A DNA stretch of 12,974 bases from an uncultured Methylococcaceae bacterium (GTDB lineage: Bacteria > Pseudomonadota > Gammaproteobacteria > Methylococcales > Methylomonadaceae), in NCBI GenBank assembly GCA_913009515.1, contig CAJVYO010000018.1, positions 1-12,974 of the forward strand, in the 5' to 3' direction. The notes beneath the pieces are model-generated. The model had not been told where the DNA came from. It made no database searches and was given only the letters and a program-made list of their open reading frames with translations. The position numbers were made by a program, and so were the translations under genes. How positions within the stretch are numbered: the stretch's first letter is position 1; each line of letters starts with the position of its first letter. Below, in pieces: positions 1-7,341 of the stretch.

Positions 1-1337
1 TAGATGCCTTATTAGAACAAACAGAAGCCGCTTTTGATGTGGCGATTATTGATTATCAAATGCCCGAAATGGATGGTTTACAACTCACAGAGACATTACG
101 GCAGCACCCGCTTTATGACCAATTACCTATTTTAATTTTAAGTTCAGCCACGGTTGATGATGAGCGTCATCAAGCTGATATATGCTTATTAAAACCGGTT
201 AGGCAAACATTATTATTTAAACGGTTAGCGAAATTGCTGTTAAGTTTTGATGCCGTAAAAGCACCTATGCTAGAAAAGGTGTTGCCGCAGTTTAATGCCC
301 ATATTTTATTAGTGGAAGATAATGTGATTAATCAAAAGGTCGCAGGCACTTTTTTACGCAAATTAGGTGTGACCCTAGATATTGCTGAACAGGGAAAAGC
401 AGGGCTTGAAGCGATTAATGAACAGGATTACGATTTGGTGTTTATGGATTGTCATATGCCGATTATGGACGGTTATGAGGCAACGCAGGAAATTAGGGCA
501 TGGGAGAAACAGAATAATTTACCTGAAATACCAATTGTCGCCATGACTGCAAATGCGTTAGCAGAAGATAAGGCAAAGTGCTTGCAAGCAGGCATGAGTG
601 ATTATTTAGCCAAACCGCTACACCAGCAAAATTTAGTCGATATGTTAGAGCATTGGTTACCTAAAAGTTCCTCACAAGCTGCGATAACGATTAATTTAGC
701 GAATAAATCGATAGAAAATAAGAGGGGTGCAGATTTTAATAATATATTGAGTTATGCAAAGTCGTTAGAGCTTGATGAGAGTTTTTATCAGCAATTAATT
801 ATTGAGTTTTATCACCAAGAATTTCAATGTGGTCAAAAACTTCAACAATTTTTAGATAAAAAAGAGTTAAAAGCGGCACGTGAATTAGTGCATCGTGTTA
901 AAGGCACGGCGGGTAATTTAAGATTTCAACAGGTCTTTAAAACAGCTGAAATTTTAGAAAAATTATTACGTCAAGCTGCAGAAATGTCAGCGATTACACA
1001 CGCTTTAAACGTCTTTATAGCGGAATTAGATAAAGTCTTAACGGCTATTATGGCATTGCCTATGGTTAGCTTTGAAACAACAATGGACACGACAGCCTCT
1101 AATGATGACTCTTTAGAGAGTTTAATGTTGCAATTAAATAAACAATTATCGAATCAGAGTTGGCATGCGAAACAGACGATTATTAATATCCAGCAGGTAT
1201 TAAGTGATTCTGATTTACTTAATGTGGCTCAATTATTAGAACAAGCGATTAATCAGCTAGATTATGCTCAAGCAACCCTTTATTTTAATCAATGCCAGTT
1301 ATTATTATCGCAAGAGTTAGAGCGTGATGCAGCCTGA
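1..1337 (+). CDS. Hybrid sensor histidine kinase, C-terminal part (REC-REC-HPt), 5' truncated by window edge
   Basis: The frame is open to the first base, so this is the 3' end of a longer gene; the GTG at 39 lies inside a receiver domain and is not a start. Numbering residues from nt 39, a first receiver domain has its likely phospho-acceptor Asp5 (IIDYQMPEMDG) and the conserved Lys in LLKPVR. A complete second receiver (about 88-210) has the acidic pair in LLVEDN, Asp137 in FMDCHMPIMDG, and Lys in LAKPL. An HPt domain (about 245-325) carries the phosphotransfer His285 in VHRVKGTAGNL. The last 75 residues are helical and lack an HPt His motif. The family relays phosphate His-Asp-His-Asp to a partner regulator. 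The sensor and kinase domains are outside the window, so the signal is unknown. The 3' end overlaps the next gene, a REC-GGDEF regulator, which is the likely phosphate acceptor. Confidence 0.92.
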   Translation, partial: DALLEQTEAAFDVAIIDYQMPEMDGLQLTETLRQHPLYDQLPILILSSATVDDERHQADICLLKPVRQTLLFKRLAKLLLSFDAVKAPMLEKVLPQFNAHILLVEDNVINQKVAGTFLRKLGVTLDIAEQGKAGLEAINEQDYDLVFMDCHMPIMDGYEATQEIRAWEKQNNLPEIPIVAMTANALAEDKAKCLQAGMSDYLAKPLHQQNLVDMLEHWLPKSSSQAAITINLANKSIENKRGADFNNILSYAKSLELDESFYQQLIIEFYHQEFQCGQKLQQFLDKKELKAARELVHRVKGTAGNLRFQQVFKTAEILEKLLRQAAEMSAITHALNVFIAELDKVLTAIMALPMVSFETTMDTTASNDDSLESLMLQLNKQLSNQSWHAKQTIINIQQVLSDSDLLNVAQLLEQAINQLDYAQATLYFNQCQLLLSQELERDAA

Positions 1338-2238
1338 TAGTGTTATTCTTGTTGTCGATGATGACCCATTAAATATAAAATTATTAATTAATATTTTAGC
1401 TCCACATTATGAAATATTATTTGCTTTAAATGGCGAACAAGCCTTGCGTTTAGCGGAGCAGTGTATGCCCGATTTAATATTGCTAGATGTCTTAATGCCT
1501 GATATGTCGGGCTATGAAGTTTGTCAGCAATTAAAATTGCAAGCGACTGTACAAGATATTCCGGTTATTTTTATTAGCTCAATGAATGAGCATGAAGATG
1601 AAGCAAAAGGCTTGGCGTGTGGGGCGATTGATTATATTAATAAACCGATTAATGCGGCGATTGTAAAATCACGTATTGCTAATCATTTAGAACTTAAACA
1701 TGCTCGTGACATTCTTAAGCGTCAGGCGACAATCGATACATTAACAGGATTAGCTAATCGTCGTCGTTTTGATGAATTTCTATTGCAGGAATGGCGGTTG
1801 ATGCAGCGTGAATCAAAACCATTGAGCCTGATTATGATTGATATTGATTATTTTAAACAATTTAATGATTGTTATGGGCATCCTGCTGGCGATGATTGTT
1901 TACGTCAAGTCGCGTTAGCGATGAAAGAGGCGATTTCACGGCCTATTGATTTATTGGCTCGTTATGGCGGTGAAGAATTTGTTTGTGTATTGCCAAATAC
2001 TGATGAGCAAGGCGTACTTTATGTGGCTGAAAATTTACGCAACTGTGTTGAAATGTTAGCCATTCCGCATGAAAAATCAGCAGTAAATAGCGGTGTTACT
2101 ATTAGTTTAGGCTGTGCAACACTTGTTCCTAATTCAGAACAGCGTATTGCTGATTTTATAAAGACAGCCGATTATGGTTTGTATCAAGCGAAAGAAACGG
2201 GTAGGAATAAAGTGATGCTCAGTCAAAAAAGCGAGTAA
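1327..2238 (+). CDS. Response regulator with diguanylate cyclase output (REC-GGDEF)
   Basis: The product has an N-terminal receiver domain (about 5-120) and a GGDEF domain (about 135-300). The receiver has the DDD acidic cluster, phospho-acceptor Asp54 in LLDVLMPDMSG, and Lys in NKPIN. The GGDEF domain has an intact active-site GGEEF (214-218) and, exactly five residues before it, RPID, which matches the RxxD inhibitory site. An active enzyme would make c-di-GMP from two GTP in the cytoplasm, with product inhibition. No EAL or other output domain is present. The start is either ATG 1327 or the in-frame GTG just before it at 1324; ATG is preferred. It overlaps the kinase gene by about 11-14 bp, so the two are probably translationally coupled, and phosphorylation by the neighbouring HPt domain is inferred. 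The stop codon lies in the first copy of a 39-bp tandem repeat. Confidence 0.93.
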   Translation: MQPDSVILVVDDDPLNIKLLINILAPHYEILFALNGEQALRLAEQCMPDLILLDVLMPDMSGYEVCQQLKLQATVQDIPVIFISSMNEHEDEAKGLACGAIDYINKPINAAIVKSRIANHLELKHARDILKRQATIDTLTGLANRRRFDEFLLQEWRLMQRESKPLSLIMIDIDYFKQFNDCYGHPAGDDCLRQVALAMKEAISRPIDLLARYGGEEFVCVLPNTDEQGVLYVAENLRNCVEMLAIPHEKSAVNSGVTISLGCATLVPNSEQRIADFIKTADYGLYQAKETGRNKVMLSQKSE

Positions 2239-2309
2239 GGTAAAGGTTTGATTATGATTAATTAAAAAAGCGAGTAAGGTAAAGGTTTGATTATGATTAA
2301 TTAAAAAAG
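2225..2309 (+). repeat. 39-bp tandem direct repeat across a stop codon (2.2 copies)
   Basis: Two identical 39-bp units lie at 2225-2263 and 2264-2302, followed by the first 7 bases (AAAAAAG) of a third. The first unit contains the last codons and TAA stop (2236-2238) of the GGDEF gene; the second repeats the same codons and stop in non-coding sequence. The short AAAAAAG shared at each boundary suggests replication slippage. Perfect identity suggests that the event is recent, or that the repeat number is unstable. Confidence 0.95.
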
Positions 2310-2315
2310 TATTTT
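2287..2315 (+). promoter_or_regulatory. Candidate sigma70-type promoter for the 2380-6152 gene unit
   Basis: TTGATT (2287-2292), a 17-bp spacer and TATTTT (2310-2315) give a weak but correctly spaced promoter. The -35 lies in the second copy of the 39-bp repeat and the -10 just beyond the repeat. The first repeat copy has the same -35 but no -10 at that distance. Match to consensus is only moderate and AT-rich DNA yields such matches by chance. Confidence 0.3.
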
Positions 2316-2330
2316 CGTTTCAATATTGCC

Positions 2331-2357
2331 CCAGCTTAAGTTAGTCGCTGGTTTTTT
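2331..2357 (+). terminator. Terminator-like hairpin in the leader before the 2380 gene
   Basis: CCAGC (2331-2335) pairs with GCTGG (2347-2351), followed directly by six T. The stem is only 5 bp with an 11-nt loop, so it is weak. It could end transcription from the GGDEF gene or act as an attenuator for the next gene. AGCTTAAG (2333-2340) can instead pair with CTTAAGCT (2366-2373) just before the ATG at 2380; because it shares 2333-2335, the two folds exclude each other. Confidence 0.45.
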
Positions 2358-2379
2358 GTTACTACCTTAAGCTAAAATT

Positions 2380-3351
2380 ATGAACTTTAAATTAACCTAC
2401 ACAAGAAATTTACTCCTAAGTATAAGCCTTGCTGTTCCTACAATAGCGATGGCACAACCTGCTATTTTAGATGCCAACTTGAACTTAAATATCCCTATTA
2501 TTAAATTTCAAGCTGATAATCAAAGTGAATATTTCTGGGCTGAACTTGAATACCAAGCACAATCCTCAACGCCATTAACCTTTATTGCTAAAAATTATGG
2601 CTCTCTTGATCCAGCGACACTCCCACCTGCACTTCATGAACTTGCTATCGTGACTGATGGAGCAGCACCCACTATTATCAATATTCAAGCGACAGAAGCA
2701 CAACTACATTTTATTTCAAGCATCCCCCTTGCTTGCTCTGTTATTTTTGGACTAGATACAGCGTTTGGCTTTATTGCAACTGATAGTGCAATGAATGGCG
2801 GTGCAATTATTGATCACAATCCTATTTTGAGTAACCTACAACCTGAAAGTACTTATTACTATCGTGTACAAGGAACTGATGCTCAGGGAAAAATGTATTG
2901 GAGTCCAATCAACTCATTTACCACAGAATCTGCTAATAACGAATTGATTAACTTATTATCAATTGATAATGGCACCACGGTTACAGCAGTCAGTAGTAAT
3001 TTTGGCAATGCGAGTAACAATCAAACTTGGGGAGCAAATAGTGCTATTGATGGTTCTGGTAGCACTGCATGGTCTTCTGCCAACGATGGAGATGATGCAT
3101 TTATTGAATTCACACTAGCTCAAGCAACACAAATAAATACGCTGAAGGTTTGGTCACGTTCTATGTCAAACAGTGCCGAAATACTTAGCTTTACCATTAC
3201 AACCGATAACGAAACATTAGGTCCTTTTACTCTTCCCGATACACAACAAGCTTATGAATTTGAAATTAATCGAACAAGCTCTAGTATTCGTTTTGACGTA
3301 GTCACTAGCACTGGTGGTAATACGGGGCTTATTGAACTCCAAGCTTACTAA
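2380..3351 (+). CDS. Secreted protein with fibronectin-III-like and F5/8C (discoidin)-like domains
   Basis: A clear Sec signal peptide (residues 1-25: charged start, LLLSISLAV core, AMA-Q cleavage) sends this 323-residue protein out of the cytoplasm. Residues 36-75 form a small module (LNIPIIKF...YFWAELEY) that recurs in the next protein. Residues about 95-182 look like a fibronectin type III or phosphatase-N-terminal type beta sandwich (NLQPESTYYYRVQG then INSFTT). Residues about 190-323 look like an F5/8C/discoidin domain (SAIDGSGSTAWSS, then FIEFTLAQATQINTLKVWS), a fold that often binds sugars or surfaces. No catalytic residues are evident, so a binding or structural role is inferred. The stop codon abuts the ATG of the cytochrome gene with no gap, so the two are almost certainly one operon. 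There is no obvious Shine-Dalgarno sequence before the ATG. The domain calls are by eye. Confidence 0.8.
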   Translation: MNFKLTYTRNLLLSISLAVPTIAMAQPAILDANLNLNIPIIKFQADNQSEYFWAELEYQAQSSTPLTFIAKNYGSLDPATLPPALHELAIVTDGAAPTIINIQATEAQLHFISSIPLACSVIFGLDTAFGFIATDSAMNGGAIIDHNPILSNLQPESTYYYRVQGTDAQGKMYWSPINSFTTESANNELINLLSIDNGTTVTAVSSNFGNASNNQTWGANSAIDGSGSTAWSSANDGDDAFIEFTLAQATQINTLKVWSRSMSNSAEILSFTITTDNETLGPFTLPDTQQAYEFEINRTSSSIRFDVVTSTGGNTGLIELQAY

Positions 3352-5295
3352 ATGACTATGAAAAAAATTACATTTAAAGGTTTATTTTGCACGCAATCCT
3401 GCCTTATGGTTATTATTTTTTTTGGAGCCAATGCCCACAGTTTTGCAGATGCTAGTTATACGACAGCTACAAGCCAATTGCATATTCCTTTTATCAAATA
3501 TCAGGGGCAATATTTTCAAGCACACTTAAATTATCTACCTCCTGATAAGCTTAAGTTAGAGCAAGTAAATCCGCAAATATCAGAGCTAGACTTACCTGCA
3601 ATTGTACCCGTAAATGACGACTTAAATTTTCACCTTGAAAGGATCAGTATAGACAATCAACTTTTTTCCGCAGACCTAGAGTATTTAAATGATAATACTT
3701 TTAAAATTAGTAATTTAAATCCCTCATTACTCGCTGAGCCATCAAAAACTATGTTCCAATCAGATCATTTTATTGGGTCAGGGATTTGTGCTCAATGTCA
3801 TGATGGGATTCAAGATGAAGAGGGGGCTGATGTTTCTATTGCTTCAGCGTGGTCATCGAGCATGATGGCAAATGCTACTCGTGACCCTTTTTGGCAAGCA
3901 AAGGTGCGTAGTGAGCTGAACCGTACGCCTGAACTTAGTGATGAAATAAACGATAAATGTACTCGTTGCCATGCTCCAATGGCGAATGAAGAGGCTAGAA
4001 AACAACATGATAATGTACAAACTGTTTTTGATGGTGGTATTTTAAGTAGTGCTAATCCCTATCATGATTTAGCCATGAATGGCGTCAGCTGTAGCTTATG
4101 CCATCAAATTTCTCTTGCTGATCCTTTTGGCACAGAAACTGGATTCTCAGGAAATTTTAGTGTTGAAAGTTATGAGAATGGTCAAAACCGTCTAATTTAT
4201 GGTCCTTATGAAAACGTACTTACCAGGCCGATGCAAAATTTTACTAACTTTACGCCTGTTTTCAGTGAACATATTAAATCATCAGAGCTTTGTGCAAGCT
4301 GCCATGACTTAACTACGCCTTATAGCGATGAGAATGGTGTAATACTTAGTCAAAATAAAGAAGATGAGTTTCCTGAGCAAATGGTTTATAGCGAATGGCT
4401 GCACAGTGATTTTGCTGAAACTGATAGTTGCCAACAGTGTCATATGCCTCGTTCTGATGGTGTAGTGATTGCAGCACAGCCACGAACATTATCAACTAAG
4501 CGTGATGACTTTGCTCAACACAGCTTTTTAGGCAGTAACCGCCTAATGCTTTCAATTCTAGATATTTATAAAGATACCTTAGGTATTACGGTTAAAGATT
4601 TTTCAACTAGCATCACTAATGCAGAAAAGCTATTACAAAGTGCTGCTAAAATTGAAATTAATACTCCGACTTTATCCGCAGAAACGCTTGATTTTAATGT
4701 GATTGTTAGCAGTGAAACGGGTCATAAATTGCCTTCTGGTTATCCATCAAGACGCGTTATTCTACATGTAACCATAAAAGATGAAGCAGACACTATCGTA
4801 TTTGAATCAGGAAAAATTCATGAGGATGGCAGTGTGGAGGGGTTAAACTCTGACCTTAATCGTTCAGATTATGAGCCACATTATCAACTTATCAATTCCC
4901 CTGATCAAGTACAGGTTTATGAAGTCATTATGCAGGATTATAAAGAGAATATTACCTATACTTTATTGCGTGCAAAATCGTATCTAAAAGATAACAGATT
5001 GTTACCTAAAGGATTTGATAAACAAATAGCAGGGAAAAATATTCAAGTTCGCGGTGTTGCCGCAATAGATAATAATTTTATAGGCGGGCAAGATAGTATT
5101 CACTTTAGTATTGGCGGGCTTAGTGGTAATGGCTATCAAATTGAAGCAGAATTGGTCTACCAAACTTTAGGTTATGCTTTCGCTCAAGACTTATTTCAAG
5201 ATAATTCATTAGAAACAGGGCGGTTTAAGCAAATGTTTAATGCTTCAGCACTTAAATCAACCCGCATCACAGCGACACAACGTAACGTTAATTAA
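3352..5295 (+). CDS. Secreted pentaheme c-type cytochrome
   Basis: This 647-residue protein starts with a signal peptide (to about residue 32, after HSFA), or from the ATG at 3358. Two copies of a small beta module follow (43-76 and 91-126). Then come five CxxCH heme c sites: CAQCH 146, CTRCH 203, CSLCH 247, CASCH 314 and CQQCH 360. The spacing resembles cytochrome c554-type multiheme proteins. The C-terminal 200 residues are beta-rich with TGHKLPSGYPSRR (about 460), whose His could be a distal heme ligand. The protein should be periplasmic or exported and carry electrons, or act as a redox enzyme; the substrate cannot be told. It has no lipobox or evident membrane anchor. The start follows the preceding stop codon immediately and has no clear Shine-Dalgarno sequence, suggesting coupled translation. 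The AIM24-like gene follows 20 bp after the stop. Confidence 0.9.
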   Translation: MTMKKITFKGLFCTQSCLMVIIFFGANAHSFADASYTTATSQLHIPFIKYQGQYFQAHLNYLPPDKLKLEQVNPQISELDLPAIVPVNDDLNFHLERISIDNQLFSADLEYLNDNTFKISNLNPSLLAEPSKTMFQSDHFIGSGICAQCHDGIQDEEGADVSIASAWSSSMMANATRDPFWQAKVRSELNRTPELSDEINDKCTRCHAPMANEEARKQHDNVQTVFDGGILSSANPYHDLAMNGVSCSLCHQISLADPFGTETGFSGNFSVESYENGQNRLIYGPYENVLTRPMQNFTNFTPVFSEHIKSSELCASCHDLTTPYSDENGVILSQNKEDEFPEQMVYSEWLHSDFAETDSCQQCHMPRSDGVVIAAQPRTLSTKRDDFAQHSFLGSNRLMLSILDIYKDTLGITVKDFSTSITNAEKLLQSAAKIEINTPTLSAETLDFNVIVSSETGHKLPSGYPSRRVILHVTIKDEADTIVFESGKIHEDGSVEGLNSDLNRSDYEPHYQLINSPDQVQVYEVIMQDYKENITYTLLRAKSYLKDNRLLPKGFDKQIAGKNIQVRGVAAIDNNFIGGQDSIHFSIGGLSGNGYQIEAELVYQTLGYAFAQDLFQDNSLETGRFKQMFNASALKSTRITATQRNVN

Positions 5296-5315
5296 TTTTA
5301 CAAGAGAAAATAAAA

Positions 5316-6152
5316 ATGCATACAGGAAAAATTCCCGATGGGATGTTTAGCATCGATAAAAAATTGGTTGGCGATACCGAGTTTAGTGTTGTTGGTTATA
5401 AAAGATTAAAGGGTTCAGATGATCTAAATGTGGCGGAGAAAGTATTTTTTGCTAATGAAGCAAATATTAACCTGAAATTTATAAAGATTGACCTAAATGA
5501 TTCAAGTATTGTTATTGAGCCTGGTGCTTTGTACTTTATGAAAGGAAAACTAAGCTTAGAATCAAATATTGAAGGCGGTATCGTATCGGGTCTTTTTAGA
5601 AAGGCGACATCGGGGGAGACCTTGTTTCAATCAACTATCTCGGGAACAGGTGAGGTTTTTCTTGAGCCAAGCTTTGGTCATTTTTTGCTACTTGATATTG
5701 ATGACGATGAACTGATTATGGATGATGGTTCATTTTACTGCTGTTCAAAAGGCATAAAAGTTAGTGGGGCTATTCAAAAAAATATCTCATCCGCTCTTTT
5801 TGGTGGAGAGACCTTAGTTCAAACTAGCACTAAGGGAACGGGGCTTGTGGTGATTAATAGCCCTGTGCCTGAATCTGAATTAATTTGCTACGAACTTGAA
5901 AGCGGCGAGAAACTTCGTGTTGATGGTAACTTTGCCTTAATTCGGACTGCATCTGTTAAGTTTTCTGTTGAAAAATCAGGAAAATCTTTATTTCAATCAC
6001 TGACCAGCGGTGAAGGCTTACTGCAAACTTTTGAGGGACCTGGAATAGTCTGGATAGCGCCAACACAGGTTGTTTATAATAAGATTAAAAGAGCAGGTGT
6101 TAATGGACTTGCTAATTCAGCTAAAAGCGGCAATATGAATAATTCTGTTTAG
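5316..6152 (+). CDS. AIM24-family (DUF124/TIGR00266-like) beta-repeat protein
   Basis: The 278-residue protein has no signal peptide or membrane segment and consists of repeated beta strands ending in a recurring motif: GETLFQSTISGTGEVFL (100-116), GETLVQTSTKGTGLVVI (164-180) and GKSLFQSLTSGEGLL (222-236), then GPGIVWIAPT. This pattern is typical of the AIM24 family, named after a yeast mitochondrial protein. Bacterial members have no firmly assigned biochemical role that I can name, so none is assigned here. A reasonable Shine-Dalgarno (AAGAGA, ending about 8 bp upstream) supports ATG 5316. It sits 20 bp after the pentaheme cytochrome gene and is likely co-transcribed with it, which is an unusual pairing of a cytoplasmic protein with two secreted ones. 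A Cys-Cys pair (YCCSKG, 142-143) stands out. Confidence 0.82.
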   Translation: MHTGKIPDGMFSIDKKLVGDTEFSVVGYKRLKGSDDLNVAEKVFFANEANINLKFIKIDLNDSSIVIEPGALYFMKGKLSLESNIEGGIVSGLFRKATSGETLFQSTISGTGEVFLEPSFGHFLLLDIDDDELIMDDGSFYCCSKGIKVSGAIQKNISSALFGGETLVQTSTKGTGLVVINSPVPESELICYELESGEKLRVDGNFALIRTASVKFSVEKSGKSLFQSLTSGEGLLQTFEGPGIVWIAPTQVVYNKIKRAGVNGLANSAKSGNMNNSV

Positions 6153-6214
6153 GTGGCAGCTCACCACGGCTTTTTCATACAAATATGGATAGAGCAGCCT
6201 ATTGAGTTAATGGG

Positions 6215-6234
6215 GCGAAGGCTTTAGCCTTTGC
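6215..6234. other. Palindromic hairpin between convergent genes
   Basis: GCGAAGGC (6215-6222) and GCCTTTGC (6227-6234) form an 8-bp stem, with one G-U, around a TTTA loop. It lies in the 86-bp gap between the AIM24-like gene (+) and the LEA-like gene (-). There is no T-run on either side, so it is not a standard terminator; it may protect 3' ends or be a member of an extragenic palindromic repeat family. Confidence 0.5.
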
Positions 6235-6238
6235 TGTG

Positions 6239-6697
6239 TCAGAATAATGCTGAAATAATATCTTTTGCAGATAATTCACCTTCTTTCACAAAAGGCACTT
6301 GAGCAATAGAAGTTTGAAAGTGACCGGTTAATTTATAATGAGCATCCATTGTAAACATAACACTTTTAGCTGCTTTTACAAAGGCATCATAGTCTAAGGT
6401 CAGTGGTACCGTAATTGTTTGAGTAGCATTAGGTGCTAAATTTTTATCACTTGATGCTTGAAGTTTGCCAATATAAATTGAATTAAGTTCAATCGAACCT
6501 GAAAGTCCCGTTACCGGTATGGCATAAGGGTTTGGATTATGTAAATCGACATTAAAGCTAATACGATTATCTTTAGGTGAAAAGGATTTTAGCTGAATAT
6601 CTTCGATGGTAGGTGCTTTTACAAATTGTTTTACCATCTCTGCATTACAGCCAACTAATGATAAAATTAGAAAAAATAGAGCGAATAATTTTGTCAT
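6239..6697 (-). CDS. LEA type 2 / WHy-domain lipoprotein
   Basis: The N-terminus MTKLFALFFLILSLVGC is a lipoprotein signal with lipobox LVGC and lipidated Cys17. The rest (about 25-150) resembles the LEA14-like or WHy domain: ISFNVDLHNPNPYAIPVTGLSG, then IELNSIYIGKL and APNATQTITVPLTLDY. The NPNPYxIPVxGLxG segment is the most diagnostic part. The length of 152 residues is normal for single-domain bacterial members. No enzyme activity is expected; such proteins are linked to stress tolerance, and a periplasmic lipid-anchored role is inferred. The residue after Cys is Asn rather than Asp, which would favour outer-membrane sorting. The gene is downstream of tRNA-Phe on the same strand, but a strong terminator separates them. 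No clear Shine-Dalgarno sequence is visible. Confidence 0.88.
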   Translation of the reverse strand: MTKLFALFFLILSLVGCNAEMVKQFVKAPTIEDIQLKSFSPKDNRISFNVDLHNPNPYAIPVTGLSGSIELNSIYIGKLQASSDKNLAPNATQTITVPLTLDYDAFVKAAKSVMFTMDAHYKLTGHFQTSIAQVPFVKEGELSAKDIISALF

Positions 6698-6724
6698 AAA
6701 ATAATGTGATTGTTGTTTTTAAGC

Positions 6725-6762
6725 AAAAAAAAAGGTTGTAGAAGAAATCCTCTACAACCTTT
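6725..6762 (-). terminator. Rho-independent terminator of tRNA-Phe
   Basis: On the minus strand a 12-bp stem (6751-6762 with 6731-6742, core GGTTGTAGA/TCTACAACC) with an 8-nt loop is followed by a run of T (complement of the A run starting at 6725). It lies 20 bp past the tRNA 3' end and separates it from the LEA-like gene. Confidence 0.88.
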
Positions 6763-6781
6763 ATTTTATTTGGCTTTAGCA

Positions 6782-6916
<135 letters not shown>

Positions 6917-6920
6917 ATTT

Positions 6921-7301
6921 CCAGGAGAAAGACAGGGAAGTACCCTTGGTTCACTCAATTGGGTCAATATAGGTTATCAGCAGTTAAGTTATCAGCAGTT
7001 AAGACGCGTGCTATACAGCAATACATCAATCGCTTAACATTGTCCCCAGCAACTGCGAATCGACACTTCTCATTACTGCACCGTATGTTTTCATTAGCGA
7101 TACAGTGGGGCTACCTAGAGAAAAACTCCTGTCGCATCATTGATTATCAATAATGGTGGCACGCTGTATGACGTTCAGGCGACACTGGCACATGCTAATT
7201 CAAAGATGTCAGAGCGGTATGCTCATCTGTCGAATGAACGGTTGCAGGATACCAGTGATAATTTGTCGTTAGTGGTTGCAGGAGCGGTGGGGATTGGGTA
7301 G
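6921..7301 (+). pseudogene. Tyrosine recombinase (integrase) remnant, both N-terminal end and middle deleted
   Basis: Two pieces of one integrase are visible. The first (from about 6921 to 7125) encodes KTGKYPWFTQLGQYRL, RAIQQYINRL and LSPATANRHFSLLHRMFSLA, typical of the SAM-like core-binding domain. The second (about 7125-7301, a different frame) encodes the C-terminal end: ASLIINNGGTLYDVQ, then MSERYAHLSNERLQD with the catalytic Tyr in RYAHLS, ending at TAG 7299-7301. Most of the catalytic domain, with box I Arg and the HxxR motif, is missing between them, and the frame shifts at the junction. The N-terminus is also missing, lost at the tRNA repeat boundary. A 15-bp tandem duplication adds LSAVK twice. 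The reading frame that runs in from the tRNA side is chance. No active recombinase can be made. Confidence 0.85.
6973..7002 (+). repeat. 15-bp tandem duplication in the integrase remnant
   Basis: The unit GTTATCAGCAGTTAA occurs at 6973-6987 and again directly at 6988-7002, without change. It duplicates five codons (encoded LSAVK-LSAVK) and keeps the frame. It is probably slippage in a decaying gene. Confidence 0.93.
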
Positions 7302-7341
7302 AGTTATGAGTTATTCTAATAATACTTTTAAGATAAATATA

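Noticed and set aside
39..1337. GTG at 39 as the start of a 432-residue response regulator
   Set aside because: The frame continues upstream to the window edge with receiver-domain sequence, and position 39 lies in the middle of a receiver beta strand.
6153..6176. GGTG/CACC hairpin followed by CTTTTT after the AIM24-like gene as a terminator
   Set aside because: The stem is only 4 bp and the T run is displaced by several bases, so it is too weak to call.
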